Positions 5,304 through 11,015 of a stretch of DNA of 11,015 bases are shown here, piece after piece. The DNA lies in assembly GCA_002381945.1 (NCBI GenBank), contig DFXY01000010.1, positions 1-11,015 of the forward strand, read 5' to 3'. The notes under the pieces are model-generated. The model saw only the letters and a program-made list of their open reading frames with translations. It searched no databases and was not told the origin of the DNA. Made by a program: the position numbers and the translations under genes. Within the stretch, counting starts at the first letter, position 1. Every line of letters starts with the position of its first letter. Origin of the DNA: Bacteriovoracaceae bacterium UBA4096 (GTDB taxonomy: Bacteria > Bdellovibrionota > Bacteriovoracia > Bacteriovoracales > Bacteriovoracaceae).

Positions 5304-7991
5304 ATGGCAAAAAAAGTTTACGAACTTGCCAATGAACTTGGAGTTGGAGCACTTGATCTCGTTGAGAAGCTCAAGTCGATGGGTTTTAATGTGAGAAATC
5401 ACATGGCAAGCCTGACAGATGAAGAGCTTGTTAAGGCCAAAGCGGCTTATGCAGTTCCTGAGAAGAAGGCTTCCCCAAGTAAGAAAGCCGTTGTTCGAAA
5501 GGTAATCAAGAGAGAAGCTCCCCCTGTTGCTGAAGAAGCACCTGTTGCTCCTAAAGAGGAAGAGGCCGTTGCTCTGGCACCTGAAGCTGAAAAAGAGGCT
5601 CCGGAAGAAGTTGCTCCAGTACCAGTTGTTGAAGTCACTGAAGCTGCTGCTCCTACAGCGGATGACAAACCTAAAGTTGTCACCGTGAAGCGGAAAACAA
5701 AAGCTCAGAAGGAAGAGGAAGATAAGCGTGCGGTAGAAGCTAAAGAAGAAGCCGCTGCTCAAGCTGCTGCTGAACAAGCGGCTCGTGCCAATCAACCTGA
5801 ACCAACAGCCGCCAGTTATAACACTTCTAAGATTCGCGATCCTAAAAAAGATTATTACGAAGAGAAGAGACATACCTTTACTCCAGTCTTTATCCCTGAA
5901 GAGACTAAAGTTGAAACTCCTGAGAAGAAAGCTCAAGACGCCCGCTTAATGCCTCGTCGTCCAGTTGATGAAAATGAAAACTTGACTGAAGAAGAGAAAG
6001 ACAAAAAACGAATGGGTGACCTTGCAGCTGCCATGGGCAAAAAAGGTGTGGGCGCCGGCAAGAAAGATATAACTGTTATTCGTGCCGACGAAGAATTGAA
6101 GTACGCTTCAGCTCTTGTTGGTAAAGCTATTTATACTCCAGCAAAGAGGAAGAAAATTTACTCAGGACCAACACAAAGAACTTTAATTACAGAAGTGAAA
6201 GAGTCTAAGCGAGTTATCACTATTCACGGTGTTATCACAGCTGAAGATCTTGCTCAGAAGCTAAGCGTGCGCTTTGATGCTTTCGCTAACCGACTTCTTG
6301 AAATCAACCTACTGGTAAAAGCTGATGACTATATCGGTGTAAAACTTGCAGGTCAGATTGCTGCTCTTTACAACTATAGAGTTGAAGATGTGGCTTTCAA
6401 TGAAGAAGCTGTTCTTAATAAGAACGTAGGTGAGGATAAATCAGAGTTTCCAACGAGAAATCCTATCATCACGATCATGGGTCACGTTGACCACGGTAAG
6501 ACTTCACTACTTGATTATATCCGAAAAGCTAAGGTTGCTTCCGGAGAAGCTGGTGGTATTACTCAACATATTGGTGCTTACTCCGTAAATGTTAAGAATG
6601 CCATGCTTACGTTCCTGGATACTCCTGGTCACGCGGCTTTCGCGGCCATGAGACAACGTGGAGCTAACGTAACAGATATCGTTGTTCTGGTAGTTGCTGC
6701 TGATGATGGTGTTATGCCTCAGACAGTTGAATCAATCCGTTTTTGTAAAAATGCTAACGTTCCAGTAATCGTTGCTGTGAATAAAATAGATAAGCCTGCT
6801 GCTAATCCAGATAAGGTGAAGCAAGGTTTGGTTGAGTTCGGCTTACTTCCAGAAGACTGGGGTGGCGAAACTCAATATGTACATCTTTCGGCCTTGACTG
6901 GTGAAGGTATTGATAATCTTCTTGAGGCCATTCAGCTTCAGGCGGAAATCATGGATCTTCGCGAGAATCCAAAAGGTCCAGCTGAAGGTATTGTCATTGA
7001 ATCAAAAATTGAAGTTGGACGTGGTCCGGTTACAACAATTTTGATTCAAAAAGGTACTCTGTCCAAGGGTGATGCCATTGTTGTTGGTGAAACTTCAGGA
7101 AGAGCTCGTTCACTCATGGATTATACCGGTAAGATGTTAAATGCTGCCGGTCCTTCGACTCCTGTTCAGATCCTGGGACTTGAAAATGTTCCATCTCCAG
7201 GAGACGTGCTTAACGTTGTGAAAAACGAGCGTGAAGCCACTAAGATTGTTGAAAATCGTATCAATGAAAGAAAAGCTCTTGCTAATACTTCAATTGAAGC
7301 TAAGAAAGTTTCTTTGGAAGATTTCTTTGCAACTGCCCAGAACAACTCTGAAGCTGAGAAAAAAGTTCTTAAACTTATTGTCCGTTCAGATGTTCAAGGT
7401 TCTTTTGAAGCTATCCGTACGGCCGTTGAGCAGCTTGGAAACAATGAAGTGTCTGTTGAGGTTATTGGCGGTGGTGTAGGTGCCATTACAGATAATGATG
7501 TAAATTTGGCGGCTTCAACTCAGGCCTTTATCATGGGCTTTAACATGAGACCAGTGACGACTGCTCGTCGTCTTTCTGAAGAGAAAGGTGTTGATATCAA
7601 GACTTACTCGATCATTTATGAACTTATAAATGATGTGACACTTGCCCTTGAAGGCATGCTAACACCTGAGAAAGTTGAGAAATACATTGGACGTGCTCAA
7701 GTTCGTGAAACTTTCGCCATTCCTAAAGTTGGTACTATTGCAGGTACTGCTGTGGTTGACGGTAAGATTGAGCGTGGCTGTAATATCCGCCTTCTTCGTG
7801 ATGGTAAAATTATTTACGACGGTAAACTTACAACTCTTAAACGATTCAAAGATGAAGTTAAAGAAGTTAAGAACGGTTACGAGTGCGGTATGTCTCTTGA
7901 GAACTTCAATGATGTTAAAACTGAAGACATTATCGAAGCCTATATTATGGAAGAGAAGAAAAGAACGCTTACTTCTGATCTTACTCTCTAA
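5304..7991 (+). CDS. infB: Translation initiation factor IF-2
   Basis: IF2 is the GTPase that brings fMet-tRNA to the 30S subunit and promotes subunit joining. The protein has 895 residues. An N-terminal IF2_N module (MAKKVYELANELG..., 1-50) is followed by an Ala/Glu/Pro/Lys-rich, probably disordered stretch (about 51-175). A charged region and a second IF2_N-like unit (about 304-375) come next. The G domain has GHVDHGKT at 393, GGITQHIGAY as switch I, DTPGH at 439, NKID at 493 and SAL at 529. Domain II, the IF2-specific domain III and the tRNA-binding C-terminal domain (GRAQVRETFAIPKVGTIAG...) follow. The frame is open to a TTG at 5292, but GGAG (5294-5297) sits 6 bases before the ATG at 5304 and MAKKVYELA is the usual IF2 start. 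It lies 28 bases after nusA, and the rbfA ribosome site overlaps its stop. Confidence 0.98.
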   Translation: MAKKVYELANELGVGALDLVEKLKSMGFNVRNHMASLTDEELVKAKAAYAVPEKKASPSKKAVVRKVIKREAPPVAEEAPVAPKEEEAVALAPEAEKEAPEEVAPVPVVEVTEAAAPTADDKPKVVTVKRKTKAQKEEEDKRAVEAKEEAAAQAAAEQAARANQPEPTAASYNTSKIRDPKKDYYEEKRHTFTPVFIPEETKVETPEKKAQDARLMPRRPVDENENLTEEEKDKKRMGDLAAAMGKKGVGAGKKDITVIRADEELKYASALVGKAIYTPAKRKKIYSGPTQRTLITEVKESKRVITIHGVITAEDLAQKLSVRFDAFANRLLEINLLVKADDYIGVKLAGQIAALYNYRVEDVAFNEEAVLNKNVGEDKSEFPTRNPIITIMGHVDHGKTSLLDYIRKAKVASGEAGGITQHIGAYSVNVKNAMLTFLDTPGHAAFAAMRQRGANVTDIVVLVVAADDGVMPQTVESIRFCKNANVPVIVAVNKIDKPAANPDKVKQGLVEFGLLPEDWGGETQYVHLSALTGEGIDNLLEAIQLQAEIMDLRENPKGPAEGIVIESKIEVGRGPVTTILIQKGTLSKGDAIVVGETSGRARSLMDYTGKMLNAAGPSTPVQILGLENVPSPGDVLNVVKNEREATKIVENRINERKALANTSIEAKKVSLEDFFATAQNNSEAEKKVLKLIVRSDVQGSFEAIRTAVEQLGNNEVSVEVIGGGVGAITDNDVNLAASTQAFIMGFNMRPVTTARRLSEEKGVDIKTYSIIYELINDVTLALEGMLTPEKVEKYIGRAQVRETFAIPKVGTIAGTAVVDGKIERGCNIRLLRDGKIIYDGKLTTLKRFKDEVKEVKNGYECGMSLENFNDVKTEDIIEAYIMEEKKRTLTSDLTL

Positions 7992-8000
7992 GGATAAATT

Positions 8001-8360
8001 GTGGCCGGACGTGGTAATAAATTTTCAAAAATTAAATACGAGGAAAGGGTCCGCGATGAGATTAATCTCGCTCTCAGAAGAGAGTTCGCGGATCCCCGTC
8101 TCATGAATGTTTCTGTTACTCACGTAGAGCTAACTCAAGATTATTCTCATGCCAAAGTGTACTGGGATACTTTCAATGCAAATACTCGTGGTGATGCCAA
8201 AGAGGCCATTGAAAGTACCGCTGGACGCATGAGAAAGCTTCTTTCAACTAAGATGGAAGTTCGTCATACTCCTGAAATTCACTACATTTATAATTCTCAA
8301 TTCGAAGATGAGAGTAAAATCGATAAGCTTTTGAAAGATTCGGCGGATGAAGCCGAATAA
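8001..8360 (+). CDS. rbfA: 30S ribosome-binding factor RbfA
   Basis: RbfA is a small cytoplasmic KH-type protein that binds the 30S subunit and helps mature the 16S rRNA 5' end; it is linked to cold adaptation. It has 119 residues, the usual length. Typical features are RVRDEINLALRREFADPRL near the N-terminus, the strand VTHVELTQDYSHAKVYW, the helix-kink-helix AGRMRKLLSTKM and the terminal strand TPEIHYIYN. The GTG start at 8001 is supported by AGGA at 7991-7994 with 6 bases spacing; this site overlaps the infB stop codon. Its last 14 bases overlap the start of truB, so these genes are very likely co-transcribed and coupled. Confidence 0.95.
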   Translation: MAGRGNKFSKIKYEERVRDEINLALRREFADPRLMNVSVTHVELTQDYSHAKVYWDTFNANTRGDAKEAIESTAGRMRKLLSTKMEVRHTPEIHYIYNSQFEDESKIDKLLKDSADEAE

Positions 8361-9342
8361 GAAACAGGCCCTTTTCCCCCCTCTGGTATTCAACGTCTTT
8401 AAACCTGCCCGCATAACATCTTACGATGTTGTCAGGCATTTTAAACGCCATCTTCCTCATGGATTTGGAAAAATTGGTCATTTTGGAACCCTTGATCCAT
8501 TTGCATCCGGGGTCTTGATGATAGGTATTTGCGGGGCCGCAAGACTTAATGATTTTATTCATGATTATCTTCCTAAAACATACCTGGCCGTAGGCAAACT
8601 TGGAATTGAAACTCCTACCGGTGATTATACTTCTGAGATTATTCAACGAGATGATTCTCTTTATCTGAAGCGTGAGATTGCCAGCTTCTCTGCCGCTTTT
8701 ATTGAAGAAAAACTTCGGGAAAAATTTATTGGTGAATACTGGCAGGCCCCTCATAAATATTCGGCTTCAAAATTTATGGGGAAAAATCTTCATGAGTGGG
8801 CACGTGAAGGGGTGGAAGTAAAAAAAGAGCCGGTTCTGCGACATGTGTATAAAATCGAGGTAGTAAAATATCGGTTCCCTTATCTTTCGGTCAGAGTAGA
8901 AGTGAGTTCAGGAACCTATGTCAGAACGCTTTTTGCAGATATGTGTAATTATCTGGGAACTTTAGGCTCTTTGATCTCTCTGGTGAGAGAGAGTGTTGGT
9001 CCGGTTAACATTAAGACTGCCATTTTTAAAAAGGACTGGCCTCTCGATAAGTCGCCCGCAATTATTGATTTAGGGATGAAAATTGAAGAGGTCCTTCCAT
9101 TTTCTCAGTATAAATTAAATGCCCAACACACACTGGCCTTTAAGAATGGCGCCTTCTTGAGACCAGCTGAAATGCAACTCTCTTTTGAGAGCAAAATGTC
9201 AGATTCTTATTTTTGGATGACTGATGAAGAGGATCGTCTTTTAGGTTTGGGAGAAAAAACCTTTCCCAATGAGCTTAAGGCAAAGATTAATTTTCATTCA
9301 GAGGTCCCAGCTGGGCCTGCATCTGATCATAACCCTGAATAA
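8347..9342 (+). CDS. truB: tRNA pseudouridine(55) synthase TruB
   Basis: TruB converts U55 in the T-arm of tRNAs to pseudouridine and also acts as a tRNA chaperone. The 331-residue protein begins LVFNVFKPARITSYDVV, the usual opening (NVYKPxGxTS). The active-site motif reads GHFGTLDPFASGVL with catalytic Asp50; the family consensus is GHTGxLDPxAxGxL, so Phe in place of Thr is a small variation. KTYLAVGKLGIETPTGD and SSGTYVRTLFADM are further family blocks. Residues about 250-331 form a divergent, PUA-like C-terminal part that is longer than in many TruB proteins. The ATG lies inside the end of rbfA (14-base overlap) without a clear ribosome site, suggesting coupling by termination-reinitiation. 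It is the last gene of the operon here: its 3' end runs into a convergent gene rather than rpsO, as found in E. coli. Confidence 0.95.
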   Translation: MKPNKKQALFPPLVFNVFKPARITSYDVVRHFKRHLPHGFGKIGHFGTLDPFASGVLMIGICGAARLNDFIHDYLPKTYLAVGKLGIETPTGDYTSEIIQRDDSLYLKREIASFSAAFIEEKLREKFIGEYWQAPHKYSASKFMGKNLHEWAREGVEVKKEPVLRHVYKIEVVKYRFPYLSVRVEVSSGTYVRTLFADMCNYLGTLGSLISLVRESVGPVNIKTAIFKKDWPLDKSPAIIDLGMKIEEVLPFSQYKLNAQHTLAFKNGAFLRPAEMQLSFESKMSDSYFWMTDEEDRLLGLGEKTFPNELKAKINFHSEVPAGPASDHNPE

Positions 9343-10060
9343 CCTGATTCCAACAAGCTTCTGTAAAAGCATCAACTGCTGAAAAATCTTTCGGATCAAT
9401 TTCTTTATGAACAATGATTCCCACGCTTCTTCCCGGGTTAATCATTCCTTTAGAATTGAGTATCCCTCTTGTGCCATAAATACTGACAGGTATGACTGGG
9501 ATTTTTTCGTTATAAGCAAAAATCAATAATGTTCTTTTAATTTCTGAATAGGCCTTGGGATGCGCTGTTTTGGAACGGGTACCTTCGGGATATACCTGAA
9601 GACCAATTCCTTGCTTGGTAATTCTTTTTTTGGCCTTCTCGAAAACTTGTCTTCTTGATGCAGTTTTACTTCTGGACACTGGCAGTGCTCCCGAGATCCA
9701 TGCCATCCAGCCAAGGATAGGAATGTTCAGGACTTCTTTTTTCATGATTGGTGGGGCCTGGTGTTTAGTCGCCTGAAGGGGAATATCCATATAGCTCTGA
9801 TGATTAGCAATCAAAAGACCTTTGGCAGGGATGACATTAAAAGCTTCAGAACGATGGTCTTCTGATATTCGAATCTTAGCATGACAAGCGTAACGCAGTA
9901 TGATCAGACCAAAATACTTCCATACCGGGGAGACCATTTTTAATCGTCGTTCCAAGGGAAATGGGAAGGCAATCAAGCACCCTGGAAGAAGTACGAAAAC
10001 CAGAGCGAAGAAGCCCACAAAAATAGCTTTTATTTGAATTAGAATTTGCATGCAGGCCAT
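9287..10060 (-). CDS. PlsC-family 1-acylglycerol-3-phosphate acyltransferase
   Basis: This membrane enzyme probably acylates lysophosphatidic acid to phosphatidic acid in phospholipid synthesis. The 257-residue protein has a hydrophobic N-terminal segment (about 6-32). The acyltransferase motifs are NHQSYMD (catalytic His87 and Asp92, HX4D), GALPVSR (124-130), YPEGTRS (157-163, acyl-acceptor phosphate binding) and VIPVSIYGTRG. These are motifs I to IV in the normal order and spacing. The ATG at 10060 has no clear ribosome site, and an in-frame ATG at 10051 is possible. A TAGAAT hexamer at 10073-10068 would place the transcription start at or next to the ATG. The 3' end overlaps truB by 56 bases in convergent orientation. 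The exact lipid substrate cannot be told from sequence; related enzymes act on other lysolipids. Confidence 0.9.
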   Translation of the reverse strand: MACMQILIQIKAIFVGFFALVFVLLPGCLIAFPFPLERRLKMVSPVWKYFGLIILRYACHAKIRISEDHRSEAFNVIPAKGLLIANHQSYMDIPLQATKHQAPPIMKKEVLNIPILGWMAWISGALPVSRSKTASRRQVFEKAKKRITKQGIGLQVYPEGTRSKTAHPKAYSEIKRTLLIFAYNEKIPVIPVSIYGTRGILNSKGMINPGRSVGIIVHKEIDPKDFSAVDAFTEACWNQVIQGYDQMQAQLGPLNEN

Positions 10061-10067
10061 TGTACTT

Positions 10068-10073
10068 ATTCTA
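10068..10073 (-). promoter_or_regulatory. Candidate -10 element of the acyltransferase gene, possibly leaderless
   Basis: TAGAAT (10073-10068 on the minus strand) matches TATAAT at 5 of 6 positions and ends 7 bases before the ATG at 10060. That is the spacing expected between a -10 box and the transcription start, so the mRNA may begin at the start codon. No good -35 is seen. Confidence 0.3.
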
Positions 10074-10129
10074 TGTAAACAGACAATAAACAGGTGGATC
10101 TTTTTGTTCTAATTCTTCACTATTTAGGA

Positions 10130-10135
10130 TATAAT
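10130..10135 (+). promoter_or_regulatory. Strong -10 box for the ferredoxin-domain gene
   Basis: TATAAT is a perfect -10 element, 35 bases before the GTG start. The -35 is weak: TTGTTC at 10104 lies 20 bases away and TTCTAA at 10107 lies 17 bases away. A start near 10142 would give a leader of about 29 bases containing AGGAG. Confidence 0.55.
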
Positions 10136-10159
10136 TCCATAGATTAACGGGATTAATTT

Positions 10160-10164
10160 AGGAG
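10160..10164 (+). promoter_or_regulatory. Ribosome binding site deciding the GTG start at 10171
   Basis: AGGAG lies 6 bases before the GTG. This favours the GTG over the in-frame ATG seven codons later, which falls at the start of the membrane helix. Confidence 0.8.
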
Positions 10165-10170
10165 TTTACT

Positions 10171-11015
10171 GTGTCAACCAGCTTAATCGCCATGGGCGTT
10201 GCTATTTTTCTGGTTATTAATTTAGTCGTGGGCCTTGCCATACTAAGTTTATTATTCGGAACTTTTGAAACCCTTTTTGGTAAGCCTAAACTTTCAATAC
10301 TTAGATCTACCAAAAGCGGAAACTTTTTTGCCTTTGGTTTTAAGTGGAATTCGGCCAAAGAGCCTGCCGCTATCAACACTATTCGTATCCGTTTATTCAA
10401 TCCGTTTGGAAATCCGACCCAGGTTGAAGTGACCAAACAGTTTGAGCCCAAGAAAAATTCATTTGCTGTAGAAGTTGATATGGGGCCTGGTCTGATTGAT
10501 CTATTAGGTGCTAAGAATTTTGACTTGGCGACGATTCAAGTTGAAGTTGCCTCCTCTAAAAATGGTCTTTCTTGGCATTTTGATATGAAGGGACCTAAGT
10601 TTAAGAGATTGGTTTCTGAAGCTCATCTGACTGTTGATCAATTTATCAGTGATCATAAAATTGAAACTCTCAAGACTTCTAAGCCACCAATTGATATTCC
10701 TATCCGTAGTTTTATAGCTGATACAGTGCCAGGAAAAGGTGCTCAATTGGCCATTCCAACCAATCCTTCATTTGCCGCTCACTTTGCAGGAAGTGCGGCA
10801 CCTACGACAACGGGAGGAGCTGGTGGTGCCCAGGCCCCTGCCGGCGAAAACTTTGCTGTAGCTAAAGTTTGGATTGAGCCAGGTTGTATTGTTTGTAACG
10901 CTTGTGAAGATATCTATAAAGACGTTTTTGAGGTGCTTTCAGATACTTGTATCATTAGACCGAACGCTCCCCTAAACGATGGATTAAGAATTCAGGAAGC
11001 TGCCGAGGCTTGCCC
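10171..11015 (+). CDS. Membrane-anchored protein with C-terminal single-cluster ferredoxin domain (3' partial)
   Basis: My translation gives 281 residues before the right edge. Residues about 5-30 form one strong membrane helix (LIAMGVAIFLVINLVVGLAI). Lys-rich sequence after it suggests that the remainder faces the cytoplasm. Residues about 33-206 are not recognised; the alternating pattern (NTIRIRLFNPFG, SFAVEVDMG, ATIQVEVASS) looks beta-rich. A flexible linker rich in Ala, Gly, Thr and Pro covers about 207-226. A ferredoxin domain follows: WIEPGC with Cys239, Cys242 and Cys245 in CxxCxxC, and a distal Cys281 followed by a Pro codon start in EAACP-like context (AAEACP). That is the four-cysteine pattern of small [4Fe-4S] ferredoxins. 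An extra Cys260 lies between. The role is presumably electron transfer at the inner membrane; the partner is unknown. The GTG start is supported by AGGAG. The end of the gene lies outside the window. Confidence 0.8.
   Translation, partial: MSTSLIAMGVAIFLVINLVVGLAILSLLFGTFETLFGKPKLSILRSTKSGNFFAFGFKWNSAKEPAAINTIRIRLFNPFGNPTQVEVTKQFEPKKNSFAVEVDMGPGLIDLLGAKNFDLATIQVEVASSKNGLSWHFDMKGPKFKRLVSEAHLTVDQFISDHKIETLKTSKPPIDIPIRSFIADTVPGKGAQLAIPTNPSFAAHFAGSAAPTTTGGAGGAQAPAGENFAVAKVWIEPGCIVCNACEDIYKDVFEVLSDTCIIRPNAPLNDGLRIQEAAEAC

Larger units (their letters stand above)
10061..10170. other. Short divergent promoter region between the acyltransferase and the ferredoxin gene
   Basis: This 110-base stretch separates two divergent genes and holds a strong -10 on the plus strand and a candidate on the minus strand. 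I see no ORF or RNA structure. Confidence 0.6.

Noticed and set aside
5286..5936. A 216-codon open frame on the minus strand opposite the start of infB
   Set aside because: It lies wholly opposite the Ala/Glu/Pro-rich part of IF2. The product is Ser/Phe-rich, as expected from reading such codons in antisense, and has no ribosome site.
8248..8754. A 168-codon open frame on the minus strand opposite rbfA/truB
   Set aside because: It spans conserved coding sequence of both genes, including the TruB active site, and its product resembles no family.
9247..9269. Inverted repeat TTGGGA/TCCCAA near the end of truB
   Set aside because: An 11-base loop, a short stem and no T-tract on either strand argue against a terminator; it lies inside coding sequence.

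Overview
The window is chromosomal and mostly housekeeping. It is moderately A/T-rich (about 40% GC by eye), densely packed, and has no mobile elements, tRNA/rRNA genes or CRISPR arrays that I can see. The order rimP-nusA-infB-rbfA-truB is a conserved bacterial translation/transcription operon. A TPR regulator with a C-terminal OmpR-type winged helix, a threonyl-tRNA synthetase lacking the TGS domain and a membrane-anchored ferredoxin would fit a Bdellovibrionota-type bacterium (Bacteriovorax/Peredibacter-like). That placement is inference from gene style, not from a database match.

Layout. (1) 1-614, minus strand: the N-terminal part of threonyl-tRNA synthetase, running off the left edge. 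(2) 615-957: a 343-base divergent intergenic region with weak promoter candidates and one near-palindrome. (3) 958-3212, plus strand: three overlapping genes, namely a TPR + winged-helix regulator, a small exported protein of unknown function and a RimI-like N-acetyltransferase. (4) 3213-3322: a short gap ending in a well-formed intrinsic terminator whose U-tract touches the rimP start codon. (5) 3323-9342, plus strand: rimP, nusA, infB, rbfA, truB, tightly spaced. (6) 9287-10060, minus strand: a PlsC-family acyltransferase whose 3' end overlaps the end of truB by 56 bases. (7) 10061-10170: a divergent promoter region. (8) 10171 to the right edge, plus strand: an unusual protein with one N-terminal membrane helix, about 175 residues of unrecognised sequence, a Gly/Ala/Pro linker and a C-terminal [4Fe-4S]-type ferredoxin domain.

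How the genes work together. RimP and RbfA mature the 30S subunit, IF2 starts translation, NusA controls elongation and termination of transcription, and TruB makes pseudouridine 55 in tRNA. The RimI-like enzyme just upstream may modify a ribosomal protein, so its position is suggestive. The most interesting points are the terminator/attenuator joined to the start of the operon that encodes NusA, the fused membrane ferredoxin, the TGS-less ThrS and the overlapping regulator/exported-protein pair. I did not find a clearly new multi-gene system.
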